DNA of 64,000 nt, taken from assembly GCF_003269295.1 (NCBI RefSeq), contig NZ_QLTT01000001.1, forward strand, positions 1,135,635 through 1,199,634. Reading direction: 5' to 3'. Below the pieces are notes generated by a model that saw only the letters and a program-made list of their open reading frames with translations, did no database searches and was not told where the DNA came from. Each line of letters opens with the position of its first letter. The stretch's first letter is position 1. Origin of the DNA: Lentzea atacamensis. Its GTDB lineage: Bacteria > Actinomycetota > Actinomycetes > Mycobacteriales > Pseudonocardiaceae. Made by a program: the position numbers and the translations under genes. Below, piece after piece: positions 41,787-52,975 of this stretch.

Positions 41787-42692
41787 TCAGGCCACGGCGT
41801 CGGCGAACAGCGCCGCTCTCAGCAGCTGAGCGCCGTGACCGGCGGCCGGGTCCCAGCCGGTGATCTTCGCGATGCGCTGCAACCGGTAGTCCATCGTGCT
41901 GCGGTGCACGAACAGGTCGCGGGCAGCCTGGTTGCGGTTGAAGTCCGCGTGGACGAGGGAGACCAGCGTCTCCCACAGAACCTGGTTCTCCCGCACGGGT
42001 CTGATGATCTCGGCCAGCTGGGCGGTGACCGCGGTGCTGGCGGCGATCGCCTGCTCCACCAGCACATCGGACACGGCGTACGTGCCCGGCGGACGGCACC
42101 CCGCCGAGACGAGGCGCAGCACCTCGGTGGCCTCGATCCAGGCGTCCGCGAGCTCGGCGACCGGCCGCCTGGCGGTGGCGACCCACCTGCTGCCGCTAGC
42201 CAGCTGACCGGTGATCCTGTCCAGCAGCTCGGTCTCGCGTTCCGGCACGAGCAGCACGAGGAGCCCGGACCTGGTCGTGCGGAGAACGCCCTGGCACTCG
42301 TGTTCGTGCACCGGCACGTCACGCTGTTCTGAGACCAGGACCACGTAGACCGGCGCAAGCCTGGCCAGTACGTCGTGCGGCACCGCCTTGCCGTCGATCA
42401 GGTCGGCGGCGAGGTCGCCGGACCGAGGCGGCACGGCGTTGCAGCAGAGCCCGTCGAGGAAGTCCTCGAGCAACTGGGCACCGGCGCGCGCGAGCCGCAG
42501 AAGCTCCGGGTCGTCGGCAGCGGCCGCGCACAACAGCTCGGTCAGCTCCACCGGCCGGTTACCGGCCCACTGCGCACCGGCCGCCCGCACCTTCGCGCGG
42601 AACTCGGCGAGCCGCTGCTCGCGGTCACCGGCCACGCGCAGGACGCGCGCGGAGTCGGCTTCCCAGCCGGGAGCGGGGTTAGGCAGGACCAC
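41787..42692 (-). CDS. PucR/CdaR-type helix-turn-helix regulator
   Basis: This 301-residue protein has the C-terminal PucR HTH (HTH_30): LVHADFNRNQAARDLFVHRS TMDYRLQRIAKITGWDP, about residues 245-285. The N-terminal two-thirds is helical, with a GGDEF-like central region as in other PucR/CdaR proteins. It is convergent with the iron-boxed transport cluster (two bases between the stops), so a functional link is possible but not required. The start is a GTG at 42692; a later start is possible. The upstream gap carries two TGTG-N6-CACA dyads. Confidence 0.8.
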   Translation of the reverse strand: MVLPNPAPGWEADSARVLRVAGDREQRLAEFRAKVRAAGAQWAGNRPVELTELLCAAAADDPELLRLARAGAQLLEDFLDGLCCNAVPPRSGDLAADLIDGKAVPHDVLARLAPVYVVLVSEQRDVPVHEHECQGVLRTTRSGLLVLLVPERETELLDRITGQLASGSRWVATARRPVAELADAWIEATEVLRLVSAGCRPPGTYAVSDVLVEQAIAASTAVTAQLAEIIRPVRENQVLWETLVSLVHADFNRNQAARDLFVHRSTMDYRLQRIAKITGWDPAAGHGAQLLRAALFADAVA

Positions 42693-42705
42693 CTCGCAGT
42701 TTTGA

Positions 42706-42839
42706 TGTGCGCGCTCACAACGTCAACCGGTCATGCGTCAAATCACCATTGGGAACCCGTCTCAATTCGTTTTTCTGCGCTGTGACGTGCATTTCATTAG
42801 CCGCCGCGCATGGTTGAGCAAATTCTGTGAACGCGCACA
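42706..42839. promoter_or_regulatory. Two TGTG-N6-CACA dyads upstream of the PucR gene
   Basis: TGTGCGCGCTCACA (42706-42719) and TGTGAACGCGCACA (42826-42839) share the same outer arms and a CG core. The first lies 13 bases before the PucR-type start. They are two bases too short for the CRP form. The binding protein is unknown; self-control by the regulator is possible. Nothing else is seen in this 156-bp gap. Confidence 0.35.
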
Positions 42840-42848
42840 ACACAGGAC

Positions 42849-44493
<1,645 letters not shown>

Positions 44494-44500
44494 GACGCTC

Positions 44501-47500
44501 CTAACGTCCGACCGTTGCTTCCGAGACACCCAGGAACCCCTGTGCGGTCCCGGGTGCGGAACTGGCGAGTTCGAGGCGGATGCGGTCGCTCCGCACGGGA
44601 GCGAACGTGATGCTGGTCGGCTTGCCCGGTTCGGTGGCCCACTCCACCTTCGCGTCGCGCACGGGCACGAACTTCGAGCCGTCCCAGTACGACACCGCGA
44701 TCGAAGCGGGCCTCGCGTGCGATGCGTCGGCGAGGAAGGACGCCCGCACCGAGCCGGCCAGGCCGTCGCGGACCGGCAGCGACACCCAGTCCGTCGCGTG
44801 CGCGCGGCTGACCGCGGGCAGCAAGGCCGTGGCGCGCTTGAGGTAGTAGTTCGACCAGTACGTCGAAGGGTTGCCGTCGAGCATGGCGGCCGGGATCGTG
44901 CCCGGTGCACCCGAGTAGCTCGCGTCCACCGCCGGCGGCGCCACCGGAGTTCCCGGTGCGGGATCCGTGACCTGCACGCGGCCTGGGCGTCCACCGATCG
45001 CCGCGACCATCGTGGTCGCCGTGCGCAGACCGGACGCGCGCGCCGTCACCGTGATCGCGGTCGATGTCTGTCCTGATCGGACCATCGCGAGCGCCTTGCC
45101 GTTGAACGCGGTGCGCGAGGCCGCCTGGTAGTTCTCGGCGCTCTCCTGGCGCCCGTTGTCCAGCCCGGCGAGGCTGCCGCCGCGGACCTGGAACGAGATC
45201 AGGTCGTCCGCGTCCGGCACGACCACGCCCGCGCGGTCGACGACCTCGGCGGTGACGAAGGTGAGCGACTCACCGTCCGCCTTGACCACCCTGCGGTCCG
45301 GCGTCAGCTTGATCGCGTGCGGCTCACCCGCGGTGCGGACCTCGTCCCGCGCGACCTCCACTCCCCCGCGCTTGGCGACCGCGACGAGCCGGCCGGGCTC
45401 GAACGGCACCGACCAGGTCAGGTGCAGCTTGCCCGCACTGCCGTTCGGGCTCGTGTAGCTACCGGGGTACGGGCCAGTGGTGACGGTCTTGTCGTCACCG
45501 GTCGCCTCGGTGGTCTCCAGGTACTTCGCGCCGTACGTGGTGGTCTTCGTGTCGAACTTCCGCTCCCCCAACGACTTGCCGTTGCGGTACAGCTCGACGG
45601 TGTCCGCGTTGCTGTACGCCCACACCGACACCTGTTCGCCCGGCTTGTGGCTGGTCCAGTTCATCGGCAGCAGATGCACCATCGGCTCGTTGCTCCACTG
45701 GCTGCGGAACAGGTGGTAGAAGTCCTTCGGGAACCCGGCGGTGTCCACCGCGCCGAAGAACGACGACTTCACCGGGAACACGTTGTACGGCGTGGGTTCA
45801 CCGATGTAGTCGATGCCCGTCCACAGGAACTGGCCGGCGAACCACTTGCGGTCGCGGTCCTTCTTCAGGCCGTACTCACCGCTGTATGTCCACGTCTCCA
45901 GGTTGTTGTCGTAGGAGGACGTGTTGCGCTTGCCCGGCGTGTGGTTCTCGCCGGTGTTGAGCTGGTCCGGGTCCTGGTAGTAGCCGCGGGTGGAGGTGGA
46001 CGAGGAGGACTCGGCCTCGAAGAAGAACTTGGTGGGATAGCGCGTGTGCAGCTCGTCGATCGAGGACGCGTTGTTGTAGTTGAGGCCCAGCCCGTCGAGC
46101 ATCTGCAGGATCTGGTCCTGCGGTGAGCCGACGGCGGGCACCCTGCGGTACCGGTCGGTGCCCATCACGATCGGCCGGGTGGTGTCGACAGCACGCACGT
46201 CGTCGATCAGCTTGCGGGCGATCGGCGGCCCCGCGGCCCCGCTGGAGTCCGGGATCTCGTTGCCGATCGACCACATCACCACCGCGGGCGAGTTCTTCGC
46301 GGCGTGCACCATCTCGCGGACGTCGGCGCTGCTGTGGGCGTCGAAGAAGCGGCCGTAGTCGTACTTCACCTTGGGCGCGCGCCAGGTGTCGAACGCCTCG
46401 ACCTGCAGCAGGATGCCCATCTCGTCGCACGCCTTCACGAACTCCGGCGACGGCGGGTTGTGCGAGGTGCGCACCGCGTTCACACCCATGCTCTTCATGA
46501 TCTTCAGCTGGCGGACGATCGCGTCCGTCGAGACCGCCGCGCCGAGCGCGCCGAGGTCGTGGTGGAGGTTGACGCCCTTGAGCTTCATCTCGACGCCGTT
46601 GAGCGAGAAGCCGTTGTCCGGGTCGAACGAGAAGTACCGGACCCCGGTGCGGGTGCTGACCCTGTCCACGACCTTGCCGTTCACCCGGACCTCGGTGTCC
46701 ACTGTGTACAAGGACGGCCGGTCCACCGACCACAGCGCCGGGTGGTCGATCCTGATGTCCGTGGTCGCGGTGCTCGGTTGCGCGGCCAGTGCCGCACGCG
46801 TCGTGCCCCTGCCGACGATCCGGCCGCGCGGATCGCGCACCGTCGAGACGATCTCCGCCTCGGTGCTGTTCTCGGCCGCGGCGGTGGTCGCCACGCGCAT
46901 CGTGGCGTAGCCGGACTTGATCGTGTTCGCCAGGTCCGGCGTCGTCACCTGCACGCCGTGGCGCGTGACGTGTGCGGGATCCGTCACGACCAGCCGGACG
47001 TCGCGGTAGATGCCGCTGCCTGAGTACCACCGGCTGCTCGGCACCTGATTGCGCACCTTGACCGCGAGAACGTTCGGCGTGCCATCGGTGTGCGCGTCGA
47101 GGTCGTAGGCGAAACCGGTGTAACCATATGGATGACGACCGAGCAGCACTCCGTTGAGATAGACCTCGGAGTCCATGTAGACGCCGTCGAATTCGATCGA
47201 CACCTTCTTCGCCGCCATCGACGACGGCAAAGTGAACGTCTTGCGGTACCAGCCGAGACCACCGGGCAAAAAGCCCGTTCCCGCTCCGGTGTGCGGCCCC
47301 TCGACGGGGTCGAGCCCGATGCTCCAGTCGTGCGGCAGCCGCGTGTCCCGCCACGCCGGATCGTTCGCGTCCGGCTGCGGCGCGTCCTCGCCGGTCTTGT
47401 TGACCAGCGCGAACTTCCACGCACCGGTGAAGTCGACCGCTCGCCCAGCCGCGCGGACCTGCTCGACCGGCGCGGACTGCGCTGCCGTGGAGGCCGTGCA

Positions 47501-47578
47501 CAGCCCTACCGCGACCGCGCAGCCAAGAGCAAGTCCCCACAATTTGTTCGACCATCGAATCGACCGTCGAATAATCAA
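44501..47578 (-). CDS. Secreted GH2 beta-galactosidase-type enzyme with accessory domains
   Basis: This is a 1025-residue exported GH2 enzyme. After a signal peptide (about residues 1-37) come a jelly-roll sugar-binding domain (about 48-215), an Ig-like domain (about 225-325) and the TIM barrel (about 335-600). The acid/base Glu is in VVMWSIGNEIPDSSG and the nucleophile Glu in KFFFEAESSSSTS. DUF4982-like and Big/invasin-like domains follow (about 650-830). A discoidin-type C-terminal domain starts near 880. The start is a TTG at 47578, and a later start is possible. A GGAAAGCGCTTACC operator lies in the divergent promoter region. It would remove beta-galactosyl units from galactan outside the cell. 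Confidence 0.88.
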   Translation of the reverse strand: MIIRRSIRWSNKLWGLALGCAVAVGLCTASTAAQSAPVEQVRAAGRAVDFTGAWKFALVNKTGEDAPQPDANDPAWRDTRLPHDWSIGLDPVEGPHTGAGTGFLPGGLGWYRKTFTLPSSMAAKKVSIEFDGVYMDSEVYLNGVLLGRHPYGYTGFAYDLDAHTDGTPNVLAVKVRNQVPSSRWYSGSGIYRDVRLVVTDPAHVTRHGVQVTTPDLANTIKSGYATMRVATTAAAENSTEAEIVSTVRDPRGRIVGRGTTRAALAAQPSTATTDIRIDHPALWSVDRPSLYTVDTEVRVNGKVVDRVSTRTGVRYFSFDPDNGFSLNGVEMKLKGVNLHHDLGALGAAVSTDAIVRQLKIMKSMGVNAVRTSHNPPSPEFVKACDEMGILLQVEAFDTWRAPKVKYDYGRFFDAHSSADVREMVHAAKNSPAVVMWSIGNEIPDSSGAAGPPIARKLIDDVRAVDTTRPIVMGTDRYRRVPAVGSPQDQILQMLDGLGLNYNNASSIDELHTRYPTKFFFEAESSSSTSTRGYYQDPDQLNTGENHTPGKRNTSSYDNNLETWTYSGEYGLKKDRDRKWFAGQFLWTGIDYIGEPTPYNVFPVKSSFFGAVDTAGFPKDFYHLFRSQWSNEPMVHLLPMNWTSHKPGEQVSVWAYSNADTVELYRNGKSLGERKFDTKTTTYGAKYLETTEATGDDKTVTTGPYPGSYTSPNGSAGKLHLTWSVPFEPGRLVAVAKRGGVEVARDEVRTAGEPHAIKLTPDRRVVKADGESLTFVTAEVVDRAGVVVPDADDLISFQVRGGSLAGLDNGRQESAENYQAASRTAFNGKALAMVRSGQTSTAITVTARASGLRTATTMVAAIGGRPGRVQVTDPAPGTPVAPPAVDASYSGAPGTIPAAMLDGNPSTYWSNYYLKRATALLPAVSRAHATDWVSLPVRDGLAGSVRASFLADASHARPASIAVSYWDGSKFVPVRDAKVEWATEPGKPTSITFAPVRSDRIRLELASSAPGTAQGFLGVSEATVGR

Positions 47579-47623
47579 AACTCACCGCCCCGTCGCGAAT
47601 TGCGCGCCAACTCCTGTCCGACA

Positions 47624-47637
47624 GGAAAGCGCTTACC
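47624..47637. promoter_or_regulatory. LacI-type operator between GH2 and rhamnogalacturonan acetylesterase
   Basis: GGAAAGCGCTTACC differs by one base from the perfect palindrome GGAAAGCGCTTTCC found at 60447 and 63278. It lies 46 bases upstream of GH2 and 82 bases upstream of the divergent esterase, so it can serve both. Confidence 0.65.
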
Positions 47638-47719
47638 GCATGTCCGCGCAAGAGGTAGCATCCACTTTCGCGATCAGCTCTGCCGGAATTTCGTACCGGA
47701 TGAGAAGAGGTTCACAACG

Positions 47720-48541
47720 GTGAACAGCCGAATGGCGGCCACCGCCACGGCAATGGCCGCTGCCGTCATCGGCCTCGTCGTGGCCACGCTGACCGTCACG
47801 GGTGCCTCGGCGGCAACCCCGGTCCAGGTCTTCGTCGCCGGAGACTCCACCGCGTCCACTTACACGTCCCCGCAGGCGCCCCGAGCCGGCTGGGGCCAGG
47901 CGCTGCCGGTGTTCCTCACCCCCAACGCCGTGGTGGTGAACGAGGCCCTGTCGGGGGCCAGCTCCAAGAGCTTCGTCGATCTGGGCCGCCTCGACCACAT
48001 CCTGGCCCGGATCAAGCGCAACGACCACCTGCTCATCTCGTTCGGGCACAACGACGAGAAGAAGGAGGACCCGGCGCGCTACACCGAGCCGTCGACGACC
48101 TACAAGTCGTACCTCTCCCAGTTCATCGACAGGAGCCGGGCGAAGGGCGCGAAGCCGGTGCTGGTCACCTCCGTGGAACGGCGCCGCTTCAGCAGCGCGG
48201 GAACCATCACCCCGACGCACGGCGCGTACCCGGCGGCGATGCGTGAGCTCGCGGCGGCCAAGCGCGTGCCGCTGATCGACCTGACCGCGTCCAGCACGGC
48301 GCTCTTCAACCGCGTGGGCGTTGAAGGCACGAAGAAGTACTTCATGCACCTAAAGGCCGGGCAGTACCCCAACTATCCCGACGGCGTGGAGGACAACACG
48401 CACTTCCAGGCCGCTGGTGCGATCGAGGTCGCCCGGCTCGTCGCGACCGCGCTGCGCAACCAGGGCGTCCTGCCGGGCGGCTCGTTCCGGCGGCTCAACG
48501 CCCAGATCCCGGACAGTGCGACCGTCTGGCCGAGTCAGTAG
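47720..48541 (+). CDS. Rhamnogalacturonan acetylesterase (SGNH hydrolase)
   Basis: This 273-residue secreted GDSL/SGNH hydrolase of the CE12/RGAE type removes acetyl groups from the rhamnogalacturonan backbone. After the signal peptide (to about residue 33) come block I VFVAGDSTASTYTS with the Ser, block II NEALSGASSKSFVDLG with the Gly, block III LISFGHNDEKKED with the Asn, and block V GVEDNTHFQAAGAIEVARLV with Asp and His. GTG at 47720 with AGAAGAGG upstream. It diverges from GH2 across a GGAAAGCGCTTACC operator. Its 3' end overlaps a truncated racemase by seven bases. Confidence 0.88.
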   Translation: MNSRMAATATAMAAAVIGLVVATLTVTGASAATPVQVFVAGDSTASTYTSPQAPRAGWGQALPVFLTPNAVVVNEALSGASSKSFVDLGRLDHILARIKRNDHLLISFGHNDEKKEDPARYTEPSTTYKSYLSQFIDRSRAKGAKPVLVTSVERRRFSSAGTITPTHGAYPAAMRELAAAKRVPLIDLTASSTALFNRVGVEGTKKYFMHLKAGQYPNYPDGVEDNTHFQAAGAIEVARLVATALRNQGVLPGGSFRRLNAQIPDSATVWPSQ

Positions 48542-49149
48542 CCGAAGTCGCGCAACAACCCCGCGTACCGCTTCGGCCGCGGGAGAGCGAACTCGTCCCG
48601 CTTGCCGGTGCGCAGTCCCATCTCCACCAACGCCTGCACGGTGAGGACGGCGGACTGGACGCCGTCGACCACCGGCACGCCGATCGCCGCCGAGATCGAC
48701 GGCGCCCAGTCCGTCATGCCCGCGCAGCCGAGCACCACCGCGTCCGCGCCGTCCTCCTCGACGGCGCGGGCGCAGGCGGCCGTGACGACGCCGAGAGCGC
48801 CCGGATCCCGGTCGAGCTCCAGCACCGGGATGTCGCACGCGTGCACGCCGCGGCACAGCCCGCGCATCCCGTAGCGCTCGGCGAGCTCCCAGGCCCGGCC
48901 GCGGGTGCGCGACAGCGTGGTCACGACGGTGAAACCCCGCCCCAGGTAGGCAGCCGTGCGCATGGCGGCTTCGGCGATGCCGACCACCGGGCCCGCCGCC
49001 AGCTCCCGTGCGGCGTCGAGTCCAGGGTCGCCGAAGCAGGCGACGACGTAACCGTCCACACCGGACTGTTCCCCGGCGGCGATCTCCGTCAGCAGCCCCG
49101 GCACGCTGAGCGCCTCGTCGTAGTGGCTCTCGATCGACTCCGGTCCCAT
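48535..49149 (-). pseudogene. Asp/Glu/hydantoin racemase family gene, N-terminally truncated
   Basis: The 204-residue frame starts at MGPESIESHYDEALSVPGLL, which is the segment found near residue 40 of hydantoin racemases; the first Rossmann strand (usually an ILVINPNTS-like motif) is missing, and a stop precedes this point in the same frame. Both catalytic Cys regions remain (YVVACFGDPGLDAARE and AVVLGCAGMTDWAPS). Without the N-terminal strand the protein probably cannot fold normally, so I call it a truncated pseudogene, though a functional short form cannot be excluded. Confidence 0.6.
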
Positions 49150-49220
49150 CGCCGGGCGCTCACCAGCCGGGCGATCAACGCAGAACGTTTCCGCGGGCCC
49201 GCCACGCCGGGGAGCCTATG

Positions 49221-50540
49221 TCACCACCGTGCCGTGCACGTCACAGCCGGGACGGGGTTGGAGCCGTTCCACGAGCCGATGAACCCGAACGTGGCGCTGG
49301 CGCCGGCACCGAGGTTGCCGTTGTAAGCCATGTTCACCGCGGTCACGTCCGCCCCGCTGCGAGTGACCGTCGCGCTCCAGGCCTGGTTGACGGTCTGCCC
49401 GCCCGTGAAGGTCCACGTGATCGTCCAGCCGCTGATGGCCGCACCGCCCGCGGTGACGCGGACGTCGGCCTGGAAACCGCCCGGCCACTGGTTGGCGACG
49501 GAATAGGTTGCCGTGCAACCCTTTTCGGGTGCCGGTGTGGTCGTCGTGGTCGTGGGCGGTGTGCCGCCGAAGATCGTGGCCTCCTTCGACGTCGCCTTGA
49601 TGCCGTTGGCACCGTTGAAGATCCGCTGTCCCCACGTGGTGAGCTGGGTGGCGTCGAAGTTCGTGGCCATGTCCAGGATCGGATCCGTGTTGCCGCTCCA
49701 CGACCAGCCGAGATAGCCCATGCCGCGCCGCTGCGTCTCCGCCAGGATCGTCTCGTGGTCGACCTCGCCGCTCGCGAACCGCCAGCCGAACTCGCCGACC
49801 ACCAGCGGCAGCCCCATGGTCTCGAAGGCGTCGAAGTACGAGATGATGCTCGACGCCTGGTTGTAGACGCTGTACATGTGGATCGAGAACACCGTGTTGC
49901 GGCGCTCGTCGGCGTTCCACACCGTCTGCGCGGTGGTGCGCATGACGTTCTGCCAGTCCTGGCCCCAGTTCGGCGCGTCGACCATCAGCAGGTGCTCGAA
50001 ACCGTTGGCACGCAGCTTGCGCACGGCGTTCGCGGTGGCGTCGGTCCACTGGGCGGCGTTCGTGTTGCCGATCGGCTCGTTGCCGATGTTGATGATGACG
50101 TAGTCCTCCTGGCCCGCCAGCACGTCCTTCTGGCCGATCCAGTAGTCCGCGGCCTCGTCCAGGCTCGCCGCCGCCTGCTCCTCGCCGTAGCCGGTGGTGT
50201 CGTGCACCTCCAGCACGCAGATCATCTTGTTCTGCTTGCACAGCGAGATCACCTGGGCGACGTCGTCCGAAGGGCCCCACCGCTTGCCGGTGCCCAGAAC
50301 GACTCGAACGGTGTTGGCGCCCAACGCCTTGATGTCGGCGAACGAACCGGTGCGCGACTCGTACCAGACGTGCGGGTGGTTCACCCCGCGCATCACGAAC
50401 TTCTCGCCGTCCGCCTCCACGACGTCGCGGCCGCTGATGTGCAGCCCTGTCGCCGCGGGCGCCGGAGCCGCCTGGGACACCAGTGCCGACGCGGCCACCG
50501 CCACCGCGGCGACGCCCAGCGCCAAGTAGTTCCTTCTCAT
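49221..50540 (-). CDS. Secreted GH5 beta-mannanase with CBM2
   Basis: This is a 439-residue extracellular enzyme. After a signal peptide (about residues 1-30) comes a GH5 subfamily 8-like domain: LHISGRDVVEADGEKFVMRG VNHPHVWY, acid/base Glu in IINIGNEPIGNTN, nucleophile Glu in PLVVGEFGWRFASG, and GYLGWSWSGNTD. A Pro-Thr linker (about 325-335) leads to a C-terminal CBM2 of about 100 residues (GCTATYSVANQWPGGFQADV to VPAVTCTARW), which binds cellulose. The protein hydrolyses beta-1,4-mannan. The ATG at 50540 has AGGAG upstream and stands only 24 bases from the divergent start of a Cip1-like gene, so its promoter must lie within that gene. Confidence 0.88.
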   Translation of the reverse strand: MRRNYLALGVAAVAVAASALVSQAAPAPAATGLHISGRDVVEADGEKFVMRGVNHPHVWYESRTGSFADIKALGANTVRVVLGTGKRWGPSDDVAQVISLCKQNKMICVLEVHDTTGYGEEQAAASLDEAADYWIGQKDVLAGQEDYVIINIGNEPIGNTNAAQWTDATANAVRKLRANGFEHLLMVDAPNWGQDWQNVMRTTAQTVWNADERRNTVFSIHMYSVYNQASSIISYFDAFETMGLPLVVGEFGWRFASGEVDHETILAETQRRGMGYLGWSWSGNTDPILDMATNFDATQLTTWGQRIFNGANGIKATSKEATIFGGTPPTTTTTTPAPEKGCTATYSVANQWPGGFQADVRVTAGGAAISGWTITWTFTGGQTVNQAWSATVTRSGADVTAVNMAYNGNLGAGASATFGFIGSWNGSNPVPAVTCTARW

Positions 50541-50564
50541 CCGGTGATCTCCTAATCTTCAGGC

Positions 50565-51323
50565 ATGCCAAAGTGGAAAGCGTTGTCCGTGTTCCTGGCA
50601 CTCCAGCTCGCGACGGGGGCGACGCTCGCCATCGCGGATCACTCCCCCTCCTGCGCACGCCCGAACGTGCTGTTCTGCGAGGACTTCCAGTCCGTCCCGC
50701 TCGGTGGCGCGACGAGTCTCAAATGGGGTGTCGACACCAGCCACGGCACCCTCACCGTCGAAAAAGCGCCGCGCGGCCAACGGGTTCTGCACGTGCACAC
50801 CGAACGCAACGGCCGGGCGTTCCTCCGGGTGGAGGACTTCGCGCCGCCCGGCAACAGCTTCTACGGCCGGGTGCGGCTCAAGGTCGACGCGTTCCCGCGC
50901 CGGCCCGACTGGGCCCACTACACGCTGATCGAGGCCACCGGCCAGGGCCCGGAGATCGTGCGGCCACTGGGCGGGCAGTACGCGCCCACCGCGCCGGGTG
51001 TGTTCTGGGGCGTCGGTGCCGACGGCGGACCGACCGGCGACTGGACGAACTGGCGCGAGTCGGCCCCGTCCCGTGAGGACGTCTGGCAGTGCGTCGAGTG
51101 GCGGATGGACGCCGCCGACAACAGGGTCGAGCTCTGGTTCGACGGCGTCCCGCAGCCGGATCTGACCGTGTCGACGCGCAACCACGGCGGAAACCCGGTG
51201 GACTTCGTGTTCCCGCGCTTCGACGCCGTCAAGTTCGGCTGGCAGCTCTACCAGCCGAACGACGGCGCCTACGACCTCTGGCTGGACGACATCGCGTTGG
51301 CGACCAAGCGGATCGGTTGCTGA
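50565..51323 (+). CDS. Cip1-like secreted polysaccharide-binding/lyase protein
   Basis: This 252-residue secreted protein has a signal peptide (about residues 1-24) and a beta-sandwich resembling the core of Trichoderma Cip1 and related bacterial proteins: NVLFCEDFQSVPLGGATSLK W, FYGRVRLKVDAFPRRPDWAH YTLIEA, GVGADGGPTGDWTNWRE and FGWQLYQPNDGAYDLWLDDI. The fold class binds or cleaves glucuronan/cellulose-associated sugars. Activity is uncertain. A TAATCT sequence seven bases before the ATG suggests a leaderless mRNA. The convergent GH6 gene ends five bases away, so it sits between two plant-cell-wall hydrolases. Confidence 0.7.
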   Translation: MPKWKALSVFLALQLATGATLAIADHSPSCARPNVLFCEDFQSVPLGGATSLKWGVDTSHGTLTVEKAPRGQRVLHVHTERNGRAFLRVEDFAPPGNSFYGRVRLKVDAFPRRPDWAHYTLIEATGQGPEIVRPLGGQYAPTAPGVFWGVGADGGPTGDWTNWRESAPSREDVWQCVEWRMDAADNRVELWFDGVPQPDLTVSTRNHGGNPVDFVFPRFDAVKFGWQLYQPNDGAYDLWLDDIALATKRIGC

Positions 51324-51327
51324 TCTC

Positions 51328-52665
<1,338 letters not shown>

Positions 52666-52671
52666 TCATTC

Positions 52672-52685
52672 TGGGAGCGTTCCCA
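52672..52685. promoter_or_regulatory. CelR-type operator of the GH6 gene
   Basis: TGGGAGCGTTCCCA differs by one base from the 14-bp CelR box TGGGAGCGCTCCCA that controls cellulase genes in actinomycetes. It lies 16 bases upstream of the GH6 start, where a LacI-family repressor relieved by cellobiose would act. The rest of the 52686-52975 interval shows no recognisable gene. Confidence 0.75.
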
Positions 52686-52975
52686 GACTGGCGGCACACT
52701 CTATTCACCGATCAGCCACCCGAAAAGTGCTCGTCGAACGTCCTCGACTAGCCGGTTTGCACGATCCGTGAGCGCCGGACACGGCCGATCCGCGTGTGGC
52801 GCCTGAAAGACGAGCGCAAGACGACCCGCAGTGGCACGTTTCTCAGCTTCGTGGACCGTTCCGGTGGCCGGGAGCTCAGGAAGCCACCGGTTCGAACACC
52901 TTCGAAGCTCCGTGCCGGATTGCGGCGCGGGGAGCAGTCATCGTTGCACCGGATGGACCGGGAGCGTTTCCACGA

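Noticed and set aside
39529..42186. 885-residue open frame opposite the Opp-type transport genes
   Set aside because: Its sequence is low-complexity Arg/His/Ala text typical of antisense frames, and it overlaps three genes with clear motifs.
42706..42839. CRP-type sites upstream of the PucR gene
   Set aside because: The spacing between TGTG and CACA is two bases too short for the CRP consensus, so I report them only as dyads.
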